Shown here one piece after another: positions 44,161-56,830 of a DNA stretch of 64,000 nucleotides. Position numbers and translations under genes: made by a program. The stretch comes from Symsagittifera roscoffensis (lineage: Eukaryota > Xenacoelomorpha > Acoela > Convolutidae): positions 22,309,419 through 22,373,418 of the forward strand of contig NC_087070.1 of NCBI RefSeq assembly GCF_963678635.1. Direction: 5' to 3'. Position 1 is the stretch's first letter. Each line of letters starts with the position of its first letter. The notes under the pieces were generated by a model. It did not search any database. It was not told the origin of the DNA and was given only the letters and a program-made list of their open reading frames with translations.

Positions 44161-47100
44161 CTTGAGCGGATCTTGAGCAACTAAATGCCGACGGTTGGCG
44201 GCCGATATCATTCGCATCCCGGTATCTAAACGCAGCAGAGAAGAATTACTCAACGAATGAATTGGAAATGTTAGCAGTTGTGTGGGGGCCGAATATTTCC
44301 GCAATTATGTGCTGGGAAGGAAATTTTTAATAGTTACGGATCACAAGGCACTAGTGTCATTGCTAAATGGGAACAATAAAAAGAACAAAACAATGTTCAG
44401 CAGATTAACAAGATGGTTAGATCGCCTTATACCGTTCGATTTTCAAGTGGAACATAAACCCGGAGCAAAAATAGGACTCGCGGATGATCTCTCAAGGCAC
44501 CCGAGCTTAGACCCTCAACCAATTAGCACCTACGATAGTATGTTTACGGTGGCGAAAATTAGTAGAATTAGATCCGCCCTCGGATTTAGAAATAGAACTT
44601 TCTCCAAAAATAGACTCGAGTCTCCATCGGTTACTAAAAATAAACGCGTTTGTAATATATCGAATAGAAAACGACCGGTAGAGGGCGAGCGATCATGCGA
44701 CGGAAAATGGACCAATCACAGAGCGACGAATTGCATTTCCGGCAGGTCAACTGAGTTTAGCGAAAATTCAGTTGGGATTATTATTGAAGCTAACGTTGGT
44801 TACTCTAAATCTTTAAATTCGTTAATAAACAATAACAATTCAAGCAATTTAATCATGGAAAGGAAGATCAAGAAATTATTGGAACGACACCCTAGCATTA
44901 GCAGTAGTGATGAAATTGAGGAGATTGACGTAGATATACAGGCGATAACAACAGAAGTCCGGAGCACTAAAACAAACACCATCATTTCTATTCCGTCGGT
45001 TTACCCTGGTGAAAGTTATCCGCCGGTTAATCCGGAAAACAAAGTTATGTCTATTATTCCAAGAAATTGTAAAATAGTCAGTAAACATTCCGCTCTTCCC
45101 GAATTATTTAATCTTCGATTTATAGAATCGCAATATCAATCTGATCCACAGTTACAAGCCATTATCGAGTTAATTAAATGTAAAGACCCTCAGTTACACT
45201 CGAAGATTGAAGCAATGAGTAAGTACTTTGCACAGTATACTCAGGATTTCCACGTAAGAGACGGATGCCTGTGGATGGACGAAAGGCTAGTGATTCCGAA
45301 TACATTGCAGACGGCGGTGGTAAACAGACTTCATTACTATCACCACGGAAAATCCAGTATGATCGACGCAGCTAAGGACATCTGGTACCCATACATGTTT
45401 CGTAGTTTAGCAACTATTGCTGGGAATTGTCCGGAATGCACATTAGCGGGTAAGAACTTGAAAAACATGTGTTCGAAGGATGATATAGGGAAAATACCTG
45501 AACCAAAAGAACCGAATGAATCAATCCAATTAGATTTTTGGGGACCCATTAACTATTTGAAGGAATCTAAGAAGTATGTTTTTGGTGGCGGTGGACCGGT
45601 TCTCACGATGGCCATCAGCTATGGTCTGTAATTCGAACCGCTCGGATAAAATTATCAAATTTTTAACAATGTACATAACTGCCCATGGAGTTCCGCGCCA
45701 AATTAGAGTTGACCAGGGAACAAACTTTATGTCTAAGGAAGTTAAAACGTTCTGCAATGAGCAAGGAATTTAAGTCCTCACTTCGCCAGTTAATGACCAT
45801 AGGGCAACAGGATGTGTTGAGCGCACGATTGGTAGCATCAAAAATTCAGTGCTGACGTATGCACAAGAGGACAAGCCGGAACCTTTGGATCGAATGGTGG
45901 AAAGAGCCCTCGGAGCCCTAAGATTTGTGAAAAATGCATCCCTTAAAATAACACCGTTCGAAGCGCACCACGGCCGGGAAGCCAATACGGTTCTCAGAAA
46001 CTTGACTAAAAAACCTACGTTACGAAATCTAAATTGGGAAAATGTAATACGATCGAAATGTGAATGTTTAGATGAACGAGACCCGATTGCTCAAACGATG
46101 CCGAAGCCGATGGACACTAATTGGGGAATCCGATCGGATACTGAATACGACCGGAAAAACAGACGGGGACCGCTAAGATTAACCGATGAACAAGCAGCTA
46201 ATCAGGACAATGAGCCCGGAATAACACGGTCATCAAACGACCCTGTGGAGATACCACCGGCAGTGGTCATGCAGAGGACCGGGGAGCGTAATATGAATAG
46301 GTATAGACTATTAAAATCCAAAATAGTTGATCAAACTGAACACACTATTAAAATGAGTAATGGTGCGGTGCTTAGGAAATCAGGAGTAGCGCTCAGGAAA
46401 GCGAAATTTCCGAAAAAGCGGATGCCGGGAGGAAAACTAACTGCACCACCAACGCCGTGGGATCTGAAACGGAAGCTACAACAGAGTGGAAGTCAGCCAG
46501 GAAGCTCAAAAGGCACCAAGGGAAGTCATCACACCATCACGGGAAAGGGATCGAAATTCCAAATTTTGGAATCAGCAGAAAATTCAGACTCCGAATCGGA
46601 CGACTATTTACCGTTGAGCACATCCAAACGAGGGGCGAAACAAACAAGCGGTCAAGACAACAATGGGGAAGATGGACAAGGAACATCTAGTGGGGGACCA
46701 GTGCAACTAGAAGTCATCGGAGTTCGTACCAGCAATAAGGAGACGGAAAAGGAAGATACGTTGGCAGGCGGCGAAACAGGAATCGGGAATGACCAGGGGA
46801 GAACGAATACCGAAAGATCCGAACCACAAGAAACGGAGCGCGAACCAGAGCAGATCACAGTAACCGGGGGAAAGAAACGGGGCCGGAAACAACGACTTGT
46901 TTCCTATTCAAGCCAGGATTCGGCTAGCTCACTGGACGACACAAGCTCAAGACGGTCGGGCAGAAAACGGACAGCAGTGACCAAGATGGGGGGGGGGGGC
47001 GGTCATGATTGACAACATTAGAAAAACGGACAAAGCCGGAACAGTCGAAGGAAAGGAATGAAGAAAAGAAAAAGGAAAAATTGAGTTCGAACAGTCTATA

Positions 47101-47286
47101 AAACTTTGCTAAAGAAATGGGGAAGTCCAGGGAGAGGGCATGCTGCATAACAGCTAAAACTCAAGAATTTGTGTTCTAACAAAACTGTAGTTGATTTGAA
47201 AAACTTTTTTATTAACCCTATTGTTTACTGCTAACATAGATACGTTGGATATTGGAATTGAGTATTATTTATTACAAGGAGGGAAA
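44161..47286 (+). pseudogene. Element B second truncated body, broken
   Basis: Begins in RNase H (LEQLNADGW region), then a frame open to 45631, an extra T near 45580 that shifts integrase out of frame, a stop at 45771-45773 and an open tail 45849-47012. The extra T and that stop are shared with the 37820-43567 body, while the latter's other stops are absent here. It arose by tandem duplication of 40461-44176 (period 3,715-3,716 bp) after the shared mutations. Confidence 0.92.
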
Positions 47287-47490
47287 TGTCATAGTATCTA
47301 AATTTAGTTCATGTTTCAATTCGAGTTGTGTTATCTATTTTAATCATCTGTCTGGCGCTAACCGGTATTTAACCTTCGGAGTGTCTGTCACCTTCGGATG
47401 ACAGCTATTCTATTGTCTCCGACTTACTTTATGAAATACGGTTGCTTAACAAACGGAATTTAATTAACACTTCGAAACCGTCTTTTCACA
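47287..47490 (+). repeat. Element B LTR 3
   Basis: 204 bp, identical to LTR 2 by eye. It marks the right end of the nest; host sequence resumes at 47491. Confidence 0.95.
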
Positions 47491-48258
47491 AATCAAAATA
47501 TTAGGAGCCGAGCAGGTGTGTAGCCGATATTGGACATTTTATGCTCCACTGCTTTATCAAGGCATGGCAACAATTTGTCGCAAGCGATCTTTCGTAGCAT
47601 TTGTGAACAGCGACTTTTCCCACCACGCGACGATTTGTTTCACGGGACAAGTATTCAGGCAAAAGCTTTCAACAGGTCAAGAGATATAAGATAAGAAGGT
47701 TATATTAAACTTTGGCGGTAAACTTTGACGGCATCGTATTTTGTCAATTTGGCGGTATTTTTTTGGTCAATTTGTTCTCCGACAGACACTATTTTTTTTC
47801 TGAGGAATCGGATAAACAACCTATCCCACAGCCTCTCAACCAACCTTCATCCATACCCCATCAATGTGTTATCAATGTACTATCCATGTTTTTGAAATTG
47901 CATACACAAATTGATGTAAACGTAATGTGCTGGTACATATTTTAAATTGATCAAAACACTGTGACGAAAACGATGCATTCCTGAATGTTAATGGAACTTC
48001 AACCCGGCAATTAACGACAGTAGTTTCAGTATATCTGGACAAAAAAATACGAAAGCGGAAACGGAAACTTAAAGCGCGTTTTACTCAAATTGGGTTGGTT
48101 GCAGACAAAAATGAGTTCTACCAATCTTGCATAAGACCTTGCTAGAAAATTATTTCCCTCCTAAATTTTTGTGGGCTTCATAAGATGCTTGCAGTGCCAT
48201 AATTTCATTACTAAAACGGTTCGAGACCAAATAAAGGCCAGTTGTAGCAATCAGTGAT

Positions 48259-48467
48259 TTACCAAGGATTTGCCTTTGTTTTTAACTTCATTTTGTTTAG
48301 TCTAACAGAAGTCTCACTTGTGAGGGCGGATAGAGCAATTGCGGTGGCTATCATTCCAATGAGACAACAGTCACAGCAGCTGGCACAGCCAAACATCACA
48401 CATTGAGGAATGCAGAGCAGCATGCAAAACCAGTGCATCACAAAACTAGCCGGATAGTCACTGTACG
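48259..48467 (-). CDS. Predicted terminal exon, Cys-rich membrane protein (paralog 2)
   Basis: Duplicate of the exon at 32644-32852, same length (209 bp), same acceptor (GGTTTTAG) and stop. It encodes YSDYPASFVMHW, CASCCDCCLIGMIATAIA and the same basic end. Flanking sequence has diverged more and carries indels, while the exon keeps its frame. The rest of the gene is not visible. Confidence 0.45.
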
Positions 48468-49835
48468 CTAAAACCAATTGTGTCTTTCTAAGCATTTTGA
48501 GGGGGATCTCGATTGGAAGGAGGAAATTTGTTGGTCTCTTGATTTTAGAAAACTTGAAAAAATAATAAAACCTAATTGGAGGAGAAAAATATTAGTCTTC
48601 TCAACTTAAAAATGATGTTTTATCTGTTTGCTGTAAGTTTTTGCTGCACTTGAGTTTCGGTGAAAAAAAACGACACAACCACAAAGCCCTTTCGTGCATC
48701 GCAGTTGGTATCGCATCTTTGTTTGATTTTTCGCTCGAAATTTTTCTATTGATTCATGGAACAAAACATATGCATGTCGTACAATTCCATACAAGAAAAA
48801 TTTATGAGAAGCATTTTTACATCGCTTCAAAAGTTTGAAAGTACAACTTGAAAAAAGATGTGAATAAGTTAGATCAGTTTCTCTAGGCTATATCCAGTCC
48901 TATATCTGAGGAAGAGCATACATGCTTGGAGACCAAAGCAAACAAAGACTTAAGAAAAAATGATTGAAAACTAACTAATTTACTTGATGTCATATTTTGC
49001 AAATTAATTTCTAGAATTTCTCTTCCCACCGACACATTAAAAAATACACCAATTCTAAAAATTTGGACTCTTACCGGTTACAACCGATGAAAACCTAATT
49101 TTTATCTTCGAAATACAACCGTGACTCATCATGCTATAATCGTTAATTGTCAATAAAAAAGCAGTGTTTGAGACTGAGCTATTTTTCATATTTCTGAGAT
49201 GGATGGTTATTCATTGCTTACCAAATATTGAATCATCTGCGCTGAAACAAAGCAGGGATAAATTAGCAAAGAACTGCTTGACCGGGCATTATTTAGAAAA
49301 AAACTACAGATTAATTTCAGTACAGAATTAATCTTTTTGCAACCTTTTTGCGAACGATAATCGATTCTATACCTCAAATTCAAGCCCGGTTCCAACTCTA
49401 TAGATCTCAACTGGTTTTAAATCTTGGCCAAGAAAAAAGACATAGAGTCAAAGGAACGATAATCGATTCTTTCATAGAAACGATAATCGATTCTATGAAA
49501 TTTTATTTAATAAAAAAGACAGTTTTGGAATTTTTTGGTATTGATAAAATAATAATACAGTATAAAACTTTTGCAAAACAAAATACATTGTAATTTATTA
49601 TGAAAACTATATAATCAAATGTTTACTATATAAATCTACAGCAGCTCCAAAATTTGTTATTTTTCTGTAGATTATCGGTTTTTTCCATTTTTGTCCTTGC
49701 GGGAATCATTATCGAGATTCTGTCGGAACAATCAAACAAAAATAAATTATAAAAAAAATCAAAAAGAGCGGTATTTTTGCAGAGTTTACTCAAAATTCAC
49801 AAAATACACAGATTGGCTTGGCAATGAAGGCGCTT

Positions 49836-50950
49836 TGGCGCCAAAATATGATAATATACACTAAAAGAAAGAGGCCAGAAAAAACTACTAAGATCCCTTT
49901 GAATGATGCCAACAAACGATGAATTAAGAAGAAAGAACTAAGCCTTTGAATCTTTTGACAGCATATAAAAAAAGTTGCAAGTTTCAAAACAATACGATAA
50001 GGAAACAAAGCATACAGTTTTCATTAAAAAAAATTTATCTTAGAGAAAATAAGCAATTACAGAAGTTTCCCTTTGAAAGTTTAGAAAATTGTTGGTTTCG
50101 GGATGGAACCTTGAAATTTGCGACAGATCAGTAAGTGATACGTAGTGGTTTGTGGCTAAAAACATTAAATTTGGAAAAGAAAATCAGAAGTTGCCCCATA
50201 CCCAGTTTCATGGAAGATTTTTTTTACCTGATAACATGGTAATTGAACCTAGCTCAACTAATTTTGGATTGAATTTCTAGCCAGACAAGCTTGACCCTTA
50301 CACTACTTTGAGCGAACCCATATAGTCGCAGGTGATCGCAGGTGAAAACTTTCCATTATTATGAGCCCAGGTTTTTACTATCATTCAGATTGTATAACAA
50401 TGCCATCGAAAATTTTTAGTCAAACTGTCGGAGAAAGAAAGCACCGAGCAAAAGCCTTCGTTTTTTTCATCAAAAACCGAAACAAAAACTTTCAACTTAT
50501 TCAAAAATTAAATATTATCCCTTTAATCGAACTTCAAACATTGTCAATTTGACTATATGATGAAATTAATCAATTTTCTCAAATTTATTCAAATTTTCAG
50601 TTTAATAGAAATTCTCAAGATTCTGATTTTTGTCAATTTAACCATTTATGAAAAGTTACCATTTTATCCAAACTTGAAAAATTGTCATTTTTTCGCATGT
50701 TAAAAAACCTCAATTTTCATGGGTTATAAAATTATAACAATTGTCAATTTATCCAATTTTTCAGAGACTTCAAATTTCTCAAATGACAAAGGTTCTCAAC
50801 TGAGTCCGTTGTTAAACAATGTCATGTTTGACATTCAATGTTTCTTAAACATAACTTTCCAGGTCAATCATCCAAAACTGCAGCTTCATTTAACTCAAAG
50901 AACTTTATTTGATAGACCAAGCAAAAGCTCTTTTCTTGCTGATATTAGTT
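49836..50950. other. Unassigned AT-rich sequence
   Basis: No supported gene. Just before it, 49353-49500 has three direct copies of ACGATAATCGATTCT. Confidence 0.4.
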
Positions 50951-52293
50951 CTATTGCTCTATTGCTTCCAATGTCGACCTGCTTGTGTGAACCTCGGAAT
51001 CGTAACTTAGTAGCTGTCGCCGTCTTTGTTTTAAGCTGAAGATTTCGTTCTTTCTGTTGTGGATTTTTTGGCCTTTGGCTGCATAGATCGGATGCTCGGT
51101 TAATTCGTTTTCAATTTCAGTACCGTAGCTTTCATCTTCGGAGAAGGCTCCGGACCTCTCTGAGTTTCATCTTCTTCGTTCTTTTTCCTTTGGTCTTCTT
51201 TATTTTCGCGTTGCTGTTTTTGCCTTCTTGTTTATCTTCTTCTCATTGTTGTTTTTTACTATGTTCTGTCGTTCTTTCATTCTTCGATTTCCTCTTCCTT
51301 GCCTACTTAGAGTTTGAATTTAAATTTCAGAATCGTGATTTTGGAGGCGTTTCGATTTTTCAGGTAATTAAAAATGACATTGACCCTTATTTAAAAGTTG
51401 ACTCATAAATCAAAAGCTTTTGTGTGGTTTTGGTTTTTTCCTAGTCATGTACTGGGTGATATTGAAAACGCAACAGTAAACATTTGAAAAGTCCAAAAAA
51501 AATTCCAAATTGCTTTCAAGTAAGTGTTTCAATTTCAAAAATGAGACTTTCAGAAAGGTTGTTCAGATCATATGCAGTCTCTCGATTGAAAGTGTTTGGA
51601 AAAACTCGCAGTAAATTGTGTCCAAATAAAAATTCTAAACAAATTGTGTCCAAATAGTTTTTAATATTTGGTTATATGGAGTAGAAACATAAGTTTGCGT
51701 TTAATTTTAACCACTTGTTTAATTTTTTTCTTTGAATCAGAACTTGGGTTTTCTGGTTAAGTTCAGGTGTATATTTTTTTAAACATACACGGAACGCAAG
51801 TTCAGAAAAGAATCTAATATAAATTAGTTAAAGAAATTTGATCTAAGTAATTCAAAAGAGTTAGTTTGTAAGATTTCATCATTTTTTCAGCCATTTTTTG
51901 CGGGAAAAAGTAGCGAAGTTTTTGATGATAGATTTTCAATTTCGTCCATTATATTTCGTTTGTTAGGGTAACAGTTTTTGAAGGATTCTTGTTATACTAT
52001 CTCAATGATTGTGAAACCTATTCCTCAAAACTGCCCATCTAGTCAATTTTGAAGCTTTAAGGCACAAAATATTTTCCGTTGTATGTTTTTCGTATCCGGC
52101 GAAATGATACACATCAAAGTCAAAATATTGCCATTTCAAAATATTGCCATTTTTTGAGACGATTTTTAAAGTAACCATATTTTAAAATAAGGACTTACGC
52201 GGTTTTGATGAGTGTGGCAAAATACAAAATTATTACAGCTCCTGACAGACAGCAACCAACTACACAAAGTATCTGTGAGGTAGTGTTACACAT
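50951..52293 (-). CDS. Possible two-exon small membrane protein (59 residues)
   Basis: Exon 1 is 52293-52199: an ATG preceded by an in-frame stop, then MCNTTSQILCVVGCC and a hydrophobic helix LSGAVIILYFATLIKT, ending in a GTAAGT donor with two bases over. Exon 2 is 51035-50951 after acceptor AAATCTTCAG: one base, then LKQRRRQLLSYDSEVHTSRS and TLEAIEQ to TAG. The phases match. The intron would be 1,163 bp and may hide further exons: the AG-rich segment 51040-51200 has protein-like charged frames in all phases. Exon 1 is the firmer part. Function unknown. Confidence 0.28.
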
Positions 52294-53180
52294 AGTTTAT
52301 AGTTTTTCAGGTTATCAAAATTGAACAAAAATAACTGAAAATAACAATCAACTACTCAAAACGTTTAGTGTACTGAATAATTTAAAAAAAAATTTATTGA
52401 CAATTTTTCTATTAATCGTCTTATAGATTGACTTCAAACAGTAGCAACTCTGTAGTAGTTAGACCATAGTTGAAAGATGCCCGAGAGGAAAAGAGCCCGG
52501 CCTGAGGACACGAAGTGCCCGATGGCAGCTCTTCTGCCCAAGCCCATCTTCATCTATTTTCTATCTGTTGAAGAGTATGTTTTTGCTCTTTCTGAGGGAA
52601 AGATACCGGAAAATTGTGAAAGTGCCCGGCAAGTTATTGTGGAAGAGCCCGGAAAAGTTCGCGAACCTATGCAAATGATTTCTTTTTTCAATCATGCGTT
52701 CTAATATTTCTTTTCTAAATCATGCCTTGTCGTGAAAGAACATGTGTGAAAGAGCAAAAACACACTCTTCCATTTTTTATTCATGCCTTGTCGTGAAAGA
52801 GCATGTGTGAAAGAGCAAAATTATACTCTTCGTTCAGCTGATATACTTATCAAACCGACTGTGCCTTAACCTGTATCATTACAACGAATAATCAGGCAAC
52901 TAGAAGTTGGTTTGCTATTTAGGCCTCGGACAAATACATCAATCTGGTCAAAGTTGGATAAAGGAGCAACCTGGAGATCATTAGACTGTTTATTTTTATT
53001 TTCAACAAAAAATTTATTTTCCCTAAAAAGGTTCTTATTTTGAATGAAACACACGTGTTTAGTATGTTTCCGTGATTTATTTGAAAAAAGTAAGGCTTCA
53101 TTGCAAGTTATTTCTGCGCTTTATATCACGCGAACAAAAATAGATAGAACGTAAAAACAATGTTATCACGCAAAAAAAAA
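52294..53180. other. Unassigned sequence with GTGAAAGAGC repeats
   Basis: 52470-52830 carries loosely repeated words (GAAAGAGCCCGG; CATGCCTTGTCGTGAAAGA twice at about 52722 and 52781). The 75-codon plus-strand frame at 52477-52704 crosses these words and is probably incidental. Confidence 0.4.
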
Positions 53181-53184
53181 GTTC

Positions 53185-53251
53185 GACAATAATTTCAATT
53201 TTTTTGAAAATCCGCCCCCCCCCCCTCGAGAATTTCCTAGATCCACGCCTG
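53185..53251. mobile_element. Right end of a hAT-like MITE
   Basis: TTTTTTTGAAAATCCG, a C-run, CTCGAGAATTTCC and the terminus TAGATCCACGCCTG match the right end of the MITEs at 11947 and 12808. The rest is missing. Confidence 0.75.
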
Positions 53252-53556
53252 ATTGTGCGTATTTTGTTCGTGTTTTCATACTGTACGTTATCTTACACCA
53301 GATAAGCAAAAGATTAAATTGTTCACAAATCGACGCTACTTGTCTTGTTTTATTTATCAGATATTCATTTATTCTCGATGTCTCTAGTTGATTTATGAAA
53401 ATTTTGTGCAACCGAATAAATCGTAGAAATTAAGAATAAAACGAGAAGAAAATAAAAATTATTTAATTGAAAAAAATGGGTAAAAAGTTTATTCCAAAAC
53501 TTTGATAAATTTTTTGCAGCGAAATAATCAAACAAAAGATTAAAAATGATAACAAA

Positions 53557-53665
53557 CCGGGTTGACCCCATACAACCCGGGTTGGCCCAGAATATTTAAT
53601 TGAGCATAAAATGATTCTGCGAGATATAAAAAATGATTACCATTTTTTTTCATCTCGCAGAATCA
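53557..53665. repeat. CCGGGTTG repeats and a 14-bp hairpin
   Basis: CCGGGTTGACC at 53557 and CCCGGGTTGGCC at 53576 resemble the ends of the TIR element at 9704. They are followed by an inverted repeat TGATTCTGCGAGAT / ATCTCGCAGAATCA (53612-53625 and 53652-53665) with a 26-base loop. Possibly a degenerate small element. From 53670 to 55230 I see no supported feature. Confidence 0.55.
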
Positions 53666-55230
53666 CTTCTATGGTCAAATAAATACTCTGGTAAAAAATG
53701 AATGCAAAAGTTATGCATTGTTCACTCTCAGAAAAAATCTTTAACTAATTCAATTTGTTTTTTTTTACGTTAATGAAACTTTTAGTCTGAAAAAATACAA
53801 AGACCTTCGAATCTACCATATAGATAATTTTAATGTTTTTAATGTTTCAGAATACAACGGGAAAAAAGTATCTTTGATGTGGTATCACCAAAAACCATCA
53901 AGCTCCTAGTTTTTGCCACTCAATCAGCCGTTTTTTTTCTGTTTTTAAAGCGACACAACAATGTAAAGCAAGATCTATAAGAAATCAGTATAACACAAAA
54001 TTGCTAGTGATACTTTTTCATTTATGAGATAAACTTATCAAAGAGGTTTTACATAAGTTTTTGTATGCATGAAAAAATGTTAATGTATATGGCAAAAATT
54101 TTTGAGCTATGGAAAAATTAAGCTTAGAGTTTTTGGTCATGCCAGATGATACCCATTAAGAATTTAATTTCTGTGCTAAAATGAGCAGTTCTCAAAAATG
54201 AGATTCAGGCAAAAAATCACCTTAACAATGACTTGAACAAATATATATCAAAGACATTACGGCCAGCAGCTTGCAGAGGGAGGCGCGACCGTTGATTCTC
54301 CCTCAAATCTGATTGCCAAGTCTATTCAAAGGATCACTAAAGATCATCAGTACTATATTACGACACCCAGTTTTGATTGAACAGCCTCAAAGTTTTACTG
54401 AAGGCACTGTCTCACTAATACACCATAGTTTGGGGATGTGAGTCCTCGCCAAACAGCACTGATTTTTGTTTCTTATCTTCAAACCTTTCAACTGTGTTTC
54501 AAGTGTGTTTTTTTTAAACATTTTGTTAAGTTATACAAAAAAAAACTCGATAAACCAAATTTGAAATTTAAACCTTGAAAAAACGTCGACATACTTTTCA
54601 ACTTTTGTTTTTCGAATAACTACAAAAAGGGGCCCTAAAAACATTCTGCACACGTCGTTGGTTACGGTGCTCAACTTAAAAACTTTATATGTTATTTTCA
54701 TTTCACTCTTATTACCAAATAATTGAAACTTCAGCACTGGTTAAAAAAACTTATGAGAATTAACAGTTTCAAAAAGCACGTGTTCGAACTGCAGTTTTCG
54801 TTCATCAAAAATTTGATAACTTTTTATGCGAACAGGATTGCATTTCGATAAAAACTGCATATCATAGTACTTACTTCCAGTAATCTCTGCATCTAACCTT
54901 TAAGCAACTTGAAATTTGGGAGAAAAATATTGGAATTAAACCACACTGGCTTTAGTTTCAATCGAAACATGATGAAAAAAACTTCGCACAAGAATCTTTT
55001 TAAAAAAATAATTTTTTTATTCAGTTTGCAATGAATACAGATTTTTTGGCATCTTTGAAATGGAAGCATCTCCAGATAAAACTAAAAAAGATTAAATTTA
55101 ACAGGAATTAAATATGTATGACAATTATATATGAATAACTAGAATATAATCAGTGAGATGCTTATGATAAAAGGTTAAACGAAAATTTAAGATCCAGGTT
55201 TTTAAGATCCGTTTTTTACATATAAAAGAA

Positions 55231-55383
55231 TCACTCTGAGATTTCAAATTTGCGGCCAGCAAATATTTTCAATTTTTTCTTGCCGAAGCTACCAATCCGC
55301 CACAAGTATCCTTTTGAGCAGACTTTTTGCTCTATGTTTAACTTCATTCTACAATGAAGATTCATAAATAGGCAGTGCTTGAC
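55231..55383 (-). CDS. Possible C-terminal exon, cut by the gap
   Basis: An open minus-strand frame from the gap to TGA at 55233-55231, 50 codons: VKHCLFMNLHCRMKLNIEQK, VCSKGYLWRIGSFGKKKLK and IFAGRKFEISE. Lys/Cys-rich composition looks protein-like, but no family or splice site is visible. The gap hides the upstream end. It could equally be the edge of the TIR element that resumes at 55584. Confidence 0.25.
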   Translation of the reverse strand, partial: VKHCLFMNLHCRMKLNIEQKVCSKGYLWRIGSFGKKKLKIFAGRKFEISE

Positions 55384-55583
55384 NNNNNNNNNNNNNNNNN
55401 NNNNNNNNNNNNNNNNNNNNNNNNNNNNNNNNNNNNNNNNNNNNNNNNNNNNNNNNNNNNNNNNNNNNNNNNNNNNNNNNNNNNNNNNNNNNNNNNNNNN
55501 NNNNNNNNNNNNNNNNNNNNNNNNNNNNNNNNNNNNNNNNNNNNNNNNNNNNNNNNNNNNNNNNNNNNNNNNNNNNNNNNNNN
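55384..55583. other. Assembly gap (200 N)
   Basis: It removes the left end of the second GCGGAATCCGC element. Confidence 0.99.
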
Positions 55584-56830
55584 TTTTCTTTAATCTTCTT
55601 CCTTGTTTTGGATTCCACAAAAAAGTAGATCTAGAACACTGTTCCGCTCAAAATCGCTCCAAAAATAGGCGATTTTGCGAAAAACCGCAACCGTAATTGC
55701 GGAATCCAGAACAGTTTGTGCAGTCAATAAACAAATAAGAGGACATTTGCATAGTTAAATTGAGCTTTTGCGGGTTCCGCAACTGTCAGCGGAATCCGCA
55801 AATTGTAGGTGGAATCCGCAAATCGGAAGTAGAATCCGCATTTTTTTGGGGATTCCGTTTACATTTATGTATATGTGAAGTATAGTGTTTAAAGTTAAAC
55901 ATTTTAATTACTGGTCACCAGAAAAATCAATCTCTTGTGCTACATTGATCAACTACCAGTTGAAATAACAAACGTTTGGTCTGAATTCCTGTCAACTTCG
56001 ATCTCAATTCACTAGAATCGGAAACTACTAGATCATCAGTATTTAAGTATTTAGAACTGATGGAATCCCCAATAGTAGCCCGTGTTTGGGATTTATGCAA
56101 TCCCACATACTGACGTAACTCGGCGATATGCAGTGCGTTGTGTTTCCAAACACTTTCAAGACAATGACTACAGAAATTGATTTTTTTTGACGTTAAGCTT
56201 GCAAAATCGGTGTTTGGGAATGGCGCAATAACAAATACTGACCTAATTTGGCGACATTTTGTGTGTTGTATTTTTATATACTCTCAACTCAGTAACTCCA
56301 AATATTGAACTTAGTCGGTGTTGTTTTTCCAAAACACTAAAAGGTGACATCCACCGATTCAGTAAACAAATGTTTGATATTTGTTCGTGAACTCCGCTGA
56401 CAATGGTTGAGTCCTTGCCTTTAAATTCCGCATTGCTATACATAAGAACTCCAGCTATAGCTTTTAATTGTTCATATGCAAGCTCAGTATTGAACAAAAT
56501 TATGAATTCACTTACATTTGCGGAATACACAACTAGCTATATTTGCGTGTTGCGGAATCCGCAACAAAACAAATGTGCCCAAAAAAATTATGAATTCACT
56601 TACATTTGCGGAATACACAACTAGCTATATTTGCGTGTTGCGGAATCCGCAACAAAACAAATGTGCCGATAAAATTATCGTTACAGGTATATGTATGCAA
56701 AATCCACTGAAATTTTCTTTTGTGGAATCCGCTTACATTTTGGAACATTTTAAAAGACTTTTCTCTGGAATCCATGAACATACAGACACAAAATTGTGCT
56801 CCTATCTAGTGCACAGTTTGGCAATCAGGT
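55584..56830. mobile_element. TIR element rich in GCGGAATCCGC palindromes, copy 2
   Basis: Follows copy 1 (21816-22927) in order: GTTCCGCTCAAAATCGCTCC, GCGGAATCCGC cluster, ACTGACGTAA / TTGTGTTTCCAAACACT centre, second cluster and the end TGTGCTCCTATCTAGTGCAC. The terminal repeat degenerates after AGTTTGGC near 56822. An ~80-bp tandem duplication lies at about 56500-56660. The left terminus is in the gap. Similarity to copy 1 is moderate, so this is an older copy. Confidence 0.8.

Larger units (their letters stand above)
33685..49835. repeat. 3,032-bp segmental duplication, copy 2, split by element B nest
   Basis: 33685-34773 matches 30653-31742 almost perfectly. 47491-49835 matches 31855-33684 but at clearly lower identity, and has an extra ~365 bp at 48840-49205 with no counterpart. 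Between them sits the 12.7-kb Gypsy nest (34774-47490). About 110 bp of the reference (31743-31854) is missing at the insertion. Confidence 0.85.

Noticed and set aside
48606-48830. 74-codon minus-strand frame next to the Cys-rich exon
   Set aside because: The matching region of duplication copy 1 (32975-33130) has an indel that shifts the frame, so it is not conserved.
50879-51050. Alternative minus-strand frame RFRGSHKQVDIGSNRAIELI
   Set aside because: Protein-like, but it overlaps the phase-matched exon at 50951-51035 in another frame; AG-rich composition makes several frames look coding.
52477-52704. 75-codon plus-strand frame starting MPERKRARPEDTK
   Set aside because: Lies over loosely repeated GAAAGAGCCCGG words, with no splice sites or recognised domain.
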